Of a stretch of 64,000 nt of DNA, positions 36,792-45,504 are shown one piece after another (the stretch's first letter is position 1; each line of letters begins with the position of its first letter). Source of the DNA: Rhodococcus sp. B7740 (GTDB lineage Bacteria > Actinomycetota > Actinomycetes > Mycobacteriales > Mycobacteriaceae); contig NZ_CP010797.1 of NCBI RefSeq assembly GCF_000954115.1, forward strand, positions 4,402,001 through 4,466,000. The letters run 5' to 3'. Under the pieces are notes generated by a model that did not search any database, was not told where the DNA came from, and saw only the letters and a program-made list of their open reading frames with translations. The translations under genes and the position numbers were made by a program.

Positions 36792-38243
36792 ATGGCGAAC
36801 ACACTGGCGTGGACGGCAAAGATCTTCGACGGCGGATGGGTGGACGGCGGTGGTGGAACCCTCGACGTGACCGCGCCGTCCGACGGGTCGGTCGTGGCAA
36901 CCGTCGGTGCCGCCGACGTCGCCGACCTCGATCGAGCGGTCGCGAAAGCTGCACGTGCGCAGAAGGAATGGGCCGCCAAGCCGTACACCGAGCGAGCGTC
37001 GGTCATGACGAGGGCCGCGGAGCTTCTCGCGGACGATCCCGAGCGTCTGACGCGGTGGTTGGTTCCCGAATCGGGATCGAGTCACGGCAAGGCGGGGGCC
37101 GAGATCGGACTGGTTCTCGCCGAGCTGACCGAGGCCGCCGCTCTCGCGTCGCAGCCCTACGGGCAGGTGCTGCGGAGCGCGAAATCGCGTTTCTCGGTGG
37201 GGCGTTACGTTCCGATGGGCGTCGTCGGCGTGATCAGTCCGTTCAACTTCCCCTCGGTACTGTCCATGCGGTCGGTCGCACCTGCTCTGGCCGTCGGCAA
37301 TGCCGTCGTTCTCAAACCCGATCCGCGAACGCCGATTTCGGGTGGTCTGATCCTCGCCGAGATCTTCGCCGAAGCGGGCCTGCCGGACGGTCTGTTGCAC
37401 GTGCTGCCGTCGGGCGCCGATGTGGGAGCCGCTCTCGTCTCGCACCCCGATGTCCCGTGCATCTCGTTCACCGGGTCCACGGCGGCCGGCCGGCGAATCG
37501 CGGAAGCTGCAGCGCCACTGCTGAAGAAGGTCCACCTCGAACTCGGCGGGAACAACGCGTTCCTCGTGCTGCCCGACGCAGACATCGAGGCCGCCGCATC
37601 GGCGGGCGCATGGGGATCGTTCCTGCACCAGGGGCAGATCTGCATGGCGTCGGGCCGGCACCTCGTTCCCGAGCATCTCGCCGAGCAGTACACCGCGGAG
37701 CTTGCGAAGATCGCTGCACGCATCACCGTCGGAGACCCGACCGACCCGTCGAATGCGTTGGGGCCCATCATCGACGAGAACCAACTGAAGCGAGTCGACG
37801 GCATCGTGCAGTCCACGGTGACGGCCGGTGCCGAACTGGCTGCAGGCGGAACGTTCGACGGTCTCCACTACCGGCCGACCGTGCTCGGCAACGTGCCGAA
37901 GGACTCACCCGCGTTCACCGAGGAGATCTTCGGCCCGGTCGCACCCATCACCACGTACCGCACCGTGGACGAGGCGATCGAGATCATCAATTCATCGGAA
38001 TACGGCCTGTCCGTTGCGATCGTCACCGCGAATCCGTTCGCGGCGTACGAGTTGGCGGACCGAATCCGTTCCGGCGCAGTGCACATCAACGATCAGACGG
38101 TCGACGACGAGGCGGTCGCTCCGTTCGGTGGCGTGAAGGCCTCGGGTTCGGGTGGGCACTTCGGCACCACCGTCAACCTCGACACCTTCTGTGACCTGCA
38201 GTGGGTCACGATGCAGTCGGACATCCAGAGATATCCGTTCTGA
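36792..38243 (+). CDS. Aldehyde dehydrogenase (benzaldehyde/vanillin dehydrogenase-like)
   Basis: A 483-residue NAD(P)-dependent aldehyde dehydrogenase. It has the FNFPSVLSMR cofactor region, FTGSTAAGRRIAE, catalytic Glu in HLELGGNN, catalytic Cys in GQICMASGR and EEIFGPVAPI. A length near 480 and the GQICM context resemble benzaldehyde/vanillin dehydrogenases. It is third in the hydroxylase-oxygenase-dehydrogenase unit, so it probably oxidises the aldehyde released by the carotenoid-oxygenase-type enzyme. The start at 36792 is preceded by AGGAAAGAGCAGGA. Confidence 0.92.
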   Translation: MANTLAWTAKIFDGGWVDGGGGTLDVTAPSDGSVVATVGAADVADLDRAVAKAARAQKEWAAKPYTERASVMTRAAELLADDPERLTRWLVPESGSSHGKAGAEIGLVLAELTEAAALASQPYGQVLRSAKSRFSVGRYVPMGVVGVISPFNFPSVLSMRSVAPALAVGNAVVLKPDPRTPISGGLILAEIFAEAGLPDGLLHVLPSGADVGAALVSHPDVPCISFTGSTAAGRRIAEAAAPLLKKVHLELGGNNAFLVLPDADIEAAASAGAWGSFLHQGQICMASGRHLVPEHLAEQYTAELAKIAARITVGDPTDPSNALGPIIDENQLKRVDGIVQSTVTAGAELAAGGTFDGLHYRPTVLGNVPKDSPAFTEEIFGPVAPITTYRTVDEAIEIINSSEYGLSVAIVTANPFAAYELADRIRSGAVHINDQTVDDEAVAPFGGVKASGSGGHFGTTVNLDTFCDLQWVTMQSDIQRYPF

Positions 38244-38288
38244 GCCCCACAGCCGTTTCGAACCTGCAGCGGCCCCGCATCCAGTGCT

Positions 38289-38600
38289 CTACTCGCGGTG
38301 TGGGGTCCGCTCGCCGGTATTGGGGTCGACGTCGAACAGTTCGTCGGTGTGGTCCGGCGCGTAGACGACCTGCGTGGACTCGCTGGATCGACGACGAGCG
38401 CCCTCGCGTACGGCCAGATATCCGCCGGCGAACAGCGCGATTACCGCGATGCCCGCAACGATGGCCCAACCCTCGAAGCCGCCGGCCAATGCGGCGATCA
38501 GGCCGCCGATTGAGGCAATTCCGGCAAAGATCAGTACGACGGCCAACATGTTGACGACAGCTCTGGACATGCTTGATACGGGAGGCCTTTTCTCGACCAT
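38289..38600 (-). CDS. Small two-helix membrane protein
   Basis: A 103-residue protein with two hydrophobic helices (about 15-38 and 44-62), then a basic segment REGARRRSSEST and an acidic tail. I do not recognise a family. It converges on the aldehyde dehydrogenase gene. The ATG at 38600 could be replaced by an internal ATG at codon 11; no clear ribosome site decides. Confidence 0.6.
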   Translation of the reverse strand: MVEKRPPVSSMSRAVVNMLAVVLIFAGIASIGGLIAALAGGFEGWAIVAGIAVIALFAGGYLAVREGARRRSSESTQVVYAPDHTDELFDVDPNTGERTPHRE

Positions 38601-38668
38601 GGGAGTAATTCCTTTCGATCAGTTCGATCGTGGAATACCCGAAAGCCGATCGACTAAGCCCCGCGGTC

Positions 38669-39202
38669 CTACTGGGCCTTGCGCGCTCGATACGCAGCAA
38701 CCGCCGCGCGGTTGCCGCACGTGGTGCTGCAGAACCGACGCGACCGGTTGCGTGAGAGGTCGAGCACCAGCCCGTTGCAGTCCGGATCGGCGCAGACGTC
38801 GAAGCGCGAGAGCTCGTCTGCCCGGATGACGTCGATCATGGCCATCGCGGTCTCGACCACGATGCGGGTCACGAGGGGACTGTCGTCGGCGACGGCATGG
38901 ACGTGCCAGTCGAGATCTCCGTGACGAACCAGTCGGGGCAGGGCCGAGGACTCGGCGAGAAGACGGTTCACCTCCACCACGGCGTCGTCGCGGCTGCTGG
39001 TGAGCAGTGCGCGCAGGGTCGGCCGCAGCGCCCGCACCGCCTCGAGCTCGGCGTCGTCGCCGTCGAACCGGCCGGAGTACCCCTGTTCGATGAAGAACTC
39101 GGCGAGCTGCTCCCGCGTGGTCAGTGTGTCCGGGTCCTCGGCCGAATTGACCAAGGCCACGGCGGACAGCAACGACAATTCCGCGTCATGAGCAAAAAGC
39201 AT
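38669..39202 (-). CDS. CGNR zinc-finger regulator
   Basis: A 177-residue putative regulator. The N-terminal helical ABATE-like domain begins FAHDAELSLLSAVALVNSAE. The C-terminal zinc finger has CADPDCNGLVLDLSRNRSRR and then STTCGNRAAVAAYRARK. It is divergent from an EamA transporter gene only 39 bases away, so it probably controls that gene and itself. It is a paralogue of the CGNR gene at 15886. Confidence 0.9.
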   Translation of the reverse strand: MLFAHDAELSLLSAVALVNSAEDPDTLTTREQLAEFFIEQGYSGRFDGDDAELEAVRALRPTLRALLTSSRDDAVVEVNRLLAESSALPRLVRHGDLDWHVHAVADDSPLVTRIVVETAMAMIDVIRADELSRFDVCADPDCNGLVLDLSRNRSRRFCSTTCGNRAAVAAYRARKAQ

Positions 39203-39203
39203 G

Positions 39204-39233
39204 TTGACACCTTACCAAGTCACTCCCTACTGT
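39204..39233 (+). promoter_or_regulatory. Promoter of the EamA transporter gene
   Basis: TTGACA (39204-39209) and TACTGT (39228-39233) are 18 bases apart. The predicted start is within a few bases of the ATG at 39242, so the mRNA would be nearly leaderless. The -35 hexamer abuts the start codon of the divergent CGNR gene. Confidence 0.55.
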
Positions 39234-39241
39234 CACATGTC

Positions 39242-40243
39242 ATGACGGCTTACACTCATGACGCGCAGGTAGATCTCGCGGCCACCCACGACGCTGCGGC
39301 GCGGTCGCGTCGACTCTCGGGACTCGGTTTCGCGCTGCTCTCCGCTGCGTCCTTCGGGCTCTCCGGTTCGCTCGCGACGGGACTGCTCGACGCCGGCTGG
39401 ACGGCCGGGGCTGCGGTGACCGCGCGAATCCTGCTGGCGGCGGCCGTCCTGCTGATTCCGTCGATTCTGGCGTTGCGTGGGCGATGGAGCCTGCTGGCGA
39501 AGAACTGGAAGCTGCTGCTCGCCTACGGAGCTTTTGCGGTGGCAGGCTGCCAGCTCGCGTTCTTCAACGCCGTCGGACGGATGGAGGTGGGGGTGGCGCT
39601 GCTGATCGAGTTCACCTCGCCTGTGGCCGTCATCGGCTGGATGTGGTTCCGTCACCAACAGCGACCGGGTCGGCTGACCGTGGTGGGCGCACTGCTGGCC
39701 GCGATGGGTCTGGTGCTCGTGCTCGACCTGATCTCCGGTGCCGACGTCGACACCGTCGGTGTGCTGTGGGCGCTGGGCTCGATGGCCGGTGCGGCCGTCT
39801 ACTGGGTGCTGTCGGCGGACGAGAGCAACGGACTCCCGCCGATCGTGCTCGCCGGGGCCGGCCTGCTCACCGGTGGTCTCATCCTGTTGGTCGCAGGGCT
39901 GATCGGTATCGTCCCGTTCGCCGCCCCGCTCACCGACGTCACCTTCGTCGATGCGGTTGTGCCGTGGTGGGTCCCGATCATCGGCCTCGGCGTCGTGACG
40001 GCCGCATTGGCCTACGTCCTCGGGATCGCCGCGGGCCGACGCCTCGGGTCACGGTTGGCATCGTTCATGGGATTGATGGAAGTCGTTGCCGCACTTGTGT
40101 TCGCGTGGTTGCTGCTCGGTCAGGCTCCGGCGCCGATCCAATTGGCCGGTGGCGCACTGGTTCTGCTCGGCGTGGTCGTCGTCAAGTCCGGCGAGCGAGC
40201 CACGGCGGAGGAGCCGGTGGAGCCGCTGCAGAGCAGGCCGTGA
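39242..40243 (+). CDS. EamA/DMT family transporter
   Basis: A 333-residue ten-helix drug/metabolite-type transporter made of two EamA repeats (FALLSAASFGLSGSLATG in the first; VLWALGSMAGAAVYWVLSA in the second). Exporters of this family move amino acids or small metabolites. The ATG at 39242 is preferred to an in-frame ATG at 39188, because that one would overlap the divergent CGNR gene and the promoter. Confidence 0.9.
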   Translation: MTAYTHDAQVDLAATHDAAARSRRLSGLGFALLSAASFGLSGSLATGLLDAGWTAGAAVTARILLAAAVLLIPSILALRGRWSLLAKNWKLLLAYGAFAVAGCQLAFFNAVGRMEVGVALLIEFTSPVAVIGWMWFRHQQRPGRLTVVGALLAAMGLVLVLDLISGADVDTVGVLWALGSMAGAAVYWVLSADESNGLPPIVLAGAGLLTGGLILLVAGLIGIVPFAAPLTDVTFVDAVVPWWVPIIGLGVVTAALAYVLGIAAGRRLGSRLASFMGLMEVVAALVFAWLLLGQAPAPIQLAGGALVLLGVVVVKSGERATAEEPVEPLQSRP

Positions 40244-40251
40244 CCTGACGC

Positions 40252-40896
40252 TCAACCGTCGACGCGGCCGAAGACCACGGCGGCCAGGATGGTGTGGGCG
40301 CTGGCGATCACCGAATCCAACGGTTCGCGCTCGGGAGAGAGCAGCCATTGTTGGGCGATGGTGAGGACCGCGCCCACCAGGCCCATAGCCAGTGTTCGAC
40401 GGTTCGGCCCGGCGAGCCCGTGGCCGGAACCGACCGCCTCGGCCACCTGGAGCACGGTCTCCGAGAACGAGGTCGTGGTCTTGCGGTAGAGCGCATCGAC
40501 GGTGGACGAGACCCCGAGAATCTCGACGAAGGCGATGCGCGCAGATTTCGGATTCTCGGCGACGAAGGTGAAGAAGCCGGTGAGAGCGGCTCGAAGCACC
40601 TGCTCGGTGGAGTCGGCCTCGGCGGCGGCACCGGCCAGGATGTTCTCGCGCATGGCGTCGGTGGCGCGGGCGTAGGTCGCCATCAGCAGGTCCTCGCTGT
40701 TGGTGAAGGACTCGTAGAAGTAGCGCTTGGTCAGGCCCGCCTCGCTGCACACCTTCTCCACGGTTGCGGTCCGGTAGCCGGTGGTTCCGAAGACTTCGAC
40801 GGCTGCGTCGAGCAGGCGAATCCGACGCTCCTGCTGCCGCTGCCGAGGATCGGCACCTCGGTAGGTGCGGCCGACTTCACTGTGAGGGATGGTCAC
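40252..40896 (-). CDS. TetR family transcriptional regulator
   Basis: A 214-residue regulator with an N-terminal helix-turn-helix (LLDAAVEVFGTTGYRTATVEK, trimmed here to DAAVEVFGTTGYRTATVE) and a recognition helix ending AGLTKRYFYESF. The start is GTG at 40896. It is divergent from an SDR/Baeyer-Villiger monooxygenase pair, the same layout as EthR/EthA of mycobacteria. It converges on the EamA transporter. Confidence 0.92.
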   Translation of the reverse strand: MTIPHSEVGRTYRGADPRQRQQERRIRLLDAAVEVFGTTGYRTATVEKVCSEAGLTKRYFYESFTNSEDLLMATYARATDAMRENILAGAAAEADSTEQVLRAALTGFFTFVAENPKSARIAFVEILGVSSTVDALYRKTTTSFSETVLQVAEAVGSGHGLAGPNRRTLAMGLVGAVLTIAQQWLLSPEREPLDSVIASAHTILAAVVFGRVDG

Positions 40897-40969
40897 AGAC
40901 AGATCTTGACACCGCTCGGTATCAGATGCAAAGTGTTCGCAGACAAGCATTCCGATCGAGGGGGAGCAC

Positions 40970-41836
40970 ATGGCGGCGTCGACGCTACGGAACAAGGTCG
41001 TTCTGATCACCGGGGCGGCACGGGGGATCGGTGCCGCGACCGCGCGGGCGCTCGCCGGCCGAGGTGCCCAGCTGATCCTCGTCGATGTCGACGAAGCCCC
41101 GCTCCGTGAGGTCGCGGCCCAGTTGAAGGCAACCGCGTTCGTCGCCGACGTCCGGAACCTCGACGACATGCAGCGGGCCGTCGACGGCGGAATCGAGGCG
41201 TACGGCGGCATCGACCTGGTGCTCGCGAACGCCGGAATCGCCAGCTACGGATCGATCATGCAGGTCGATCCCGCCACGTTCCAACGTGTCATGGACATCA
41301 ACGTGATGGGCGTGTTCAACACCGTCCGCGCTGCGCTGCCGTCGCTCATCGAACGCAACGGCTACATCCTCGTCGTCTCCTCGCTCGCGGCGTTCACCCC
41401 GTGCCCCGGCCTGGCCGCGTACAACGCCAGTAAGGCTGCAGCAGAACACTTTGCGAATGCGCTCCGGCTCGAGGTCAACTACCGAGGCGTCGACGTCGGC
41501 TCGGCACACATGGCCTGGATCGATACGCCGATGGTGCAGGACGCCAAGTCCGACCTCACCGCATTCCAGGATCTGCTCGCGGTGCTCCCGGGCCCGCTGG
41601 GCAAGACGATGACCGTCGACCAGTGCGTCGATGCCTTCGTCGACGGCCTGGCCAAGCGCAAGCGTCGCGTCTACGTGCCGCGGTGGGTGGGAGCAGCGTC
41701 GTGGTTCAAAGCCGTCATCACCTCGCGGGTCGGCGATCGCAGCATGCTCGAACACGTGCCGACGATCCTGCCGAAGATGGACGAGGAAGTGGCCCGCCTC
41801 GGCAGGTCCGAGAGCGCTCGCAACAAGACCAGCTGA
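40970..41836 (+). CDS. Short-chain dehydrogenase/reductase
   Basis: A 288-residue SDR with TGAARGIG (residues 14-21), ANAG, catalytic Ser in VVSSLAAF, and YNASK. A C-terminal extension of about 50 residues (SRVGDRSMLEHVPTILPKM) is typical of mycobacterial SDRs found beside Baeyer-Villiger monooxygenases. It is 27 bases upstream of the monooxygenase gene. It probably makes or consumes the ketone or alcohol handled by that enzyme. Confidence 0.9.
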   Translation: MAASTLRNKVVLITGAARGIGAATARALAGRGAQLILVDVDEAPLREVAAQLKATAFVADVRNLDDMQRAVDGGIEAYGGIDLVLANAGIASYGSIMQVDPATFQRVMDINVMGVFNTVRAALPSLIERNGYILVVSSLAAFTPCPGLAAYNASKAAAEHFANALRLEVNYRGVDVGSAHMAWIDTPMVQDAKSDLTAFQDLLAVLPGPLGKTMTVDQCVDAFVDGLAKRKRRVYVPRWVGAASWFKAVITSRVGDRSMLEHVPTILPKMDEEVARLGRSESARNKTS

Positions 41837-41863
41837 TCGAAAGACATCGAAGGAATCGTTGAC

Positions 41864-43354
41864 ATGACTGCCGTACTGCCCACTCCCGAGGTCGACGTCC
41901 TCATCATCGGTGCCGGCCTGTCCGGGATCGGTGCCGCGCGCCACCTCGGGCACGATCTGCCCGGCAAGACCTACGCAATTCTCGAGAGCCGCGGCGCTAT
42001 CGGGGGAACGTGGGATCTGTTCCGCTACCCCGGGATTCGCTCCGACTCCGACATGTACACCCTCGGATACAGCTTCAAGCCGTGGATGGGGGAGAAATCA
42101 ATCGCCGACGGCACCGATATCCGCAACTACATCGTCGAGACCGCGCGAGAAGCAGGCGTCGAGAAGCACATCCGGTTCCATCACAAGGTCGTCGCTCTCG
42201 AATGGTCGTCCGAGCAGCAGTTCTGGACGGTGACCGCGCATCGAAGCGATACGAACGAGACGGTCACGGTCACCGCGTCGTTCGTGTTCTCCTGCAGCGG
42301 CTACTACGACTACGACAAGGGCTTCAGTCCCGAGTTCGCCGGACAGGACAAGTTCGGCGGCCAGGTGATCCACCCGCAGCACTGGCCCGAGGATTTGGAC
42401 TGGTCGGGCAAGAAGATCGTCGTGATCGGCAGTGGTGCCACGGCAATCACGTTGGCCCCCAATCTGGCTCGCGATGCCGAGCACGTCACGTTGCTGCAGC
42501 GCTCGCCCAGCTACGTCCTCTCACTTCCGTCGCAGGATCCGATTGCGCTGACCCTTCGCAAGCGCCTGCCGAAGAAATTGGCGTACAGCGCCACTCGGCT
42601 CAAGAACGTGTCCATGGCGATGCTGATCTACACCCTGAGCCAGAAGTACCCGGAGTTCATGAAGAAGCGGATCCGGACGATGCAGGAAGGGTGGCTGCCG
42701 AAGGGATACGACCTCGACACCCACTTCACCCCGTCCTACAACCCGTGGGATCAGCGGCTGTGCCTGGTGCCCGACAACGATCTGTTTCGCTCGATTCGCA
42801 AAGACGAGGTCTCGATCGTCACCGACCACATCGACACGTTCACCGAGACCGGACTGAAGCTGAAGTCCGGCCAGCACCTCGATGCCGATATCGTCGTCAC
42901 CGCAACGGGACTGAATCTGTCTGCATTGGGCGGCGCCGCGTTCCGCGTCGACGGCAAGGACGTCGACCTGCCCAGCACCATGGCCTACAAGGGCATGATG
43001 CTCACCGGTATCCCCAACTTCGCCTTCGTCGTCGGATACACCAACGCCTCGTGGACGCTCAAAGCCGACATGGTCTCGAACTACGTGATGCGACTGCTCG
43101 CGCACATGGACGAGAAGGGATACAGCACCGTCGAACTCGAGCGCGACCCGTCCATCGACGAAGAACCGTTCCTCGACTTCGCCGCGGGCTACGTTCTGCG
43201 CGCGGTGGACAACTTCCCCAGGCAGGGCAGCGAGACCCCGTGGAAGCTGCGCATGAACTACTTCCGCGACCTTCCGGTGCTGCGCTACGGCAAGGTGGTG
43301 GACAAGGCCATGAAGTTCGGCCGTCCGCGCGCGAAGGTCTCGGTCGGATCCTGA
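41864..43354 (+). CDS. Flavin-containing Baeyer-Villiger-type monooxygenase (EthA-like)
   Basis: A 496-residue flavoprotein. The FAD motif GAGLSGIG is near residue 12, and GGTWDLFRYPGIRSDSDM follows. The Baeyer-Villiger fingerprint FGGQVIHPQHWP sits near residue 165, and the NADPH motif is GSGATAIT. The length and layout match EthA (Rv3854c), which activates ethionamide and oxidises ketones. It is probably co-transcribed with the preceding SDR and controlled by the divergent TetR gene. Confidence 0.92.
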   Translation: MTAVLPTPEVDVLIIGAGLSGIGAARHLGHDLPGKTYAILESRGAIGGTWDLFRYPGIRSDSDMYTLGYSFKPWMGEKSIADGTDIRNYIVETAREAGVEKHIRFHHKVVALEWSSEQQFWTVTAHRSDTNETVTVTASFVFSCSGYYDYDKGFSPEFAGQDKFGGQVIHPQHWPEDLDWSGKKIVVIGSGATAITLAPNLARDAEHVTLLQRSPSYVLSLPSQDPIALTLRKRLPKKLAYSATRLKNVSMAMLIYTLSQKYPEFMKKRIRTMQEGWLPKGYDLDTHFTPSYNPWDQRLCLVPDNDLFRSIRKDEVSIVTDHIDTFTETGLKLKSGQHLDADIVVTATGLNLSALGGAAFRVDGKDVDLPSTMAYKGMMLTGIPNFAFVVGYTNASWTLKADMVSNYVMRLLAHMDEKGYSTVELERDPSIDEEPFLDFAAGYVLRAVDNFPRQGSETPWKLRMNYFRDLPVLRYGKVVDKAMKFGRPRAKVSVGS

Positions 43355-43391
43355 CGGGAATTGTTTCGGGTCGAGTGTGTTGGTTCTCGAT

Positions 43392-44051
43392 ATGAAAATT
43401 GGAATCATCGGAAGTGGACTGATCGGCGGCACCCTCGTTCGGCGTTGGGCGGCGCTCGGTCACGAGATCAGATTCTCGAATTCACGTGACCCGGAAACGC
43501 TGGCGGACCTGGCAGCGGAGACCGGAGCGACGGCCGTCTGGGCCGCGGAGGCCGCGCAGGACGCAGACCTGGTGCTGCTGAGCATTCCGCAGAAGAACGT
43601 TCCCGATCTCGCTCCGGGAATTGCTTCCGCCCGCAAGCCCGGGGCCCCGATCATCGAGACCAACAACTACTACCCGCAGCAGCGGGACGGATTGATCGAG
43701 GACATCGAGGGTGGGACGCCCGAAAGCGTGTGGGTCTCCCAGCAACTCGGCGAGCCGGTCATCAAGGCGTTCAACGGAATCTGGTACAAGCACCTGCTCG
43801 AGAAGGGTGTGCCCGCCGGGACCAGAGGTCGAATCGCACTACCGATCGCAGGCGACGACGACGATTCGAAGAAGCTGGTCTTCTCGGTCATCGACGAGCT
43901 CGGATTCGACCCCGTCGACGGCGGAACCCTCGCCCAGTCGTGGCGTCAGCAGCCGGGAACGCCGTCGTACGGCAGGGACTTCGGAATCGACGCCCTCGTC
44001 GAGGCGCTGGGTCAGGCCACCGACGAACGCAGTGCGGAGTGGAAGGCCTGA
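43392..44051 (+). CDS. NADPH-dependent F420 reductase-like NAD(P)-binding protein
   Basis: A 219-residue single Rossmann-domain protein. It opens KIGIIGSGLIGGTLVRRWA, with FSNSRDPE after strand 2 (a pattern fitting NADP binding), and VKAFNGIWYKHL in the middle. The family includes F420:NADP oxidoreductases and related ProC-like proteins. The ATG at 43392 follows the monooxygenase stop by 38 bases, so it may be the third gene of that unit. The substrate is unknown. Confidence 0.85.
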   Translation: MKIGIIGSGLIGGTLVRRWAALGHEIRFSNSRDPETLADLAAETGATAVWAAEAAQDADLVLLSIPQKNVPDLAPGIASARKPGAPIIETNNYYPQQRDGLIEDIEGGTPESVWVSQQLGEPVIKAFNGIWYKHLLEKGVPAGTRGRIALPIAGDDDDSKKLVFSVIDELGFDPVDGGTLAQSWRQQPGTPSYGRDFGIDALVEALGQATDERSAEWKA

Positions 44052-44065
44052 ACGAGGTTCTCGCG

Positions 44066-44347
44066 CTACCGGACGCGACCCTCGCGGAGTGTGCGCTCCG
44101 CGAGGTCGCGTAGCGGGCCGGTCAGGCTGGAATCGCCCACCCGGCACGAGTGCTCACCCACCGACACACTCCACACGAAGGTGTCGCGGGCGTTGGACTC
44201 GGCCGGATCGGCGGCCTGCTGATCGGCGATGTACGGCTGCGCGGCCTCGACCAACGACTGCCATTCCGGCTCGTCGGTCTCGACGACGCCGCGCTTGGAC
44301 ATCCCGGCGACACCACCGGTTCGCAGTACCTCGATGCGCAGGCTCAT
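44066..44347 (-). CDS. Emfourin-type protealysin inhibitor
   Basis: A 93-residue protein resembling emfourin (protealysin inhibitor family): the opening MSLRIEVLRTGGVAGMSKRG, and later VWSVSVGEHSCRVGDSSLTG with TLREG near the end. Emfourin from Serratia is encoded beside the M4 protease protealysin and blocks it in the cytoplasm. Here the gene begins ten bases after the M4 protease gene on the same strand, the same arrangement. The assignment rests on context and motif resemblance. Confidence 0.82.
   Translation of the reverse strand: MSLRIEVLRTGGVAGMSKRGVVETDEPEWQSLVEAAQPYIADQQAADPAESNARDTFVWSVSVGEHSCRVGDSSLTGPLRDLAERTLREGRVR
44074..44110. terminator. Hairpin inside the 3' end of the inhibitor gene
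   Basis: CTCGCGGAG (44081-44089) pairs with CTCCGCGAG (44096-44104), extended by CGCGAC and GTCGCG outside a one-base bulge. It lies between the converging F420-reductase-like and inhibitor genes and could terminate both transcripts. Confidence 0.5.
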
Positions 44348-44357
44348 CTGCTCTCGA

Positions 44358-45410
44358 TCACACCCGATCGTCGCTCGGCTTCGGTAGGGACTCGAGCCCT
44401 GTTGTCTTCACCCCCACGGTAGACCAACCCGTGGCCACGGCCTCGGCAACGTCGGAACCGGCTCCGAATCGCTTGGTTGCTGCGGCGAGGGTCGCGGCCG
44501 AGAACCCGGCGAAATCGACTGTCGGGGACAGTCCGCCGACGGTCATCGTGTCGAACCACACCTGCCCGATGCGGTCCCAGGCCGGACCGCCGAGCGTGGT
44601 GGCCGCAACGGCGAACGCGCGGTTCGGGATACCCGAATTGATGTGCACGCCACCGTCGTCCTCGGTGGTGACGACGAAATCGTCCATGCTGGCCGGCTGC
44701 GGATCCTTGCCGAGCACGTCGTCGTCGTAGGCGGTTCCGGGCTCGAGCAGCGAGCGCAACGCCTGACCTTGCACTGCAGGCAGGAACAGGCCTTCGCCGA
44801 TCAGCCACGAGGCGTCCTCGGCGTTCTGCCCGGCTGTGTACTGCTCGACCAATGCGCCGAACACATCGGAGATCGACTCGTTCAGCGCGCCGGCCTGGTC
44901 CTTGTACTCGAGCGGGGTGGTGTACTGCGTGAACCCGTGCGCGAGTTCGTGTGCGATGACGCCGAGCGAGACGGTGAATCGAGCGAACACCTCACCGTCA
45001 CCGTCGCCGAACACCATGCGCGAGCCGTCCCAGAACGCGTTGTCGTAGTCCTGGCCGTAGTGCACGGTCGCGTCGAGGGGCAGGCCGCTTCCGTCGAGAC
45101 TCGAGTAGCCGTAGACCTCGTCGAAGAACGCGTATGTGGCACCGAGGCCGTCGTACGCTTCGTCGGTCGCGGCATCGCCCGTGGGATCCTCGCCCTCGGC
45201 ACGTACCTGCCGGCCGGGTAGATCACGAGTGGACTGCGCGTCGGAGATCGTGCGCTCGAGCGTGCCGCCGGTGCGCGGGGCGATGGCGGTGCGCGCCTGC
45301 ACCACCTCGCGGCCTGCGCGCATCTCACGATCGGCGAGCAGAGTGGCGCGAGCACCCGGCCCCTGCAGCCGCTCGAGCAGAAACGGTGGAACTACAGAAT
45401 GGAACGTCAT
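44358..45410 (-). CDS. M4 family metallopeptidase (protealysin-like)
   Basis: A 350-residue thermolysin-family zinc protease. The zinc site is HELAH (His154, Glu155, His158) with the distal NESISDVFG Glu, and the catalytic His in GGVHINSGIPNRAF. The short N-terminal propeptide has VPPFLLERL, as in protealysin precursors, and no signal peptide is seen, so it probably acts inside the cell or leaves by another route. Start MTFHSV at 45410 is preferred over 45464. An emfourin-like inhibitor gene follows directly. Confidence 0.92.
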   Translation of the reverse strand: MTFHSVVPPFLLERLQGPGARATLLADREMRAGREVVQARTAIAPRTGGTLERTISDAQSTRDLPGRQVRAEGEDPTGDAATDEAYDGLGATYAFFDEVYGYSSLDGSGLPLDATVHYGQDYDNAFWDGSRMVFGDGDGEVFARFTVSLGVIAHELAHGFTQYTTPLEYKDQAGALNESISDVFGALVEQYTAGQNAEDASWLIGEGLFLPAVQGQALRSLLEPGTAYDDDVLGKDPQPASMDDFVVTTEDDGGVHINSGIPNRAFAVAATTLGGPAWDRIGQVWFDTMTVGGLSPTVDFAGFSAATLAAATKRFGAGSDVAEAVATGWSTVGVKTTGLESLPKPSDDRV

Positions 45411-45504
45411 ACGCGGTGACCCCCTAGGTCCGTGGCATGTGCGGTGATGGTTCCTAGTGTGCACGAGCTCACCGACACATCTCGGTGAGCTCGAACGAAA
45501 CAGG

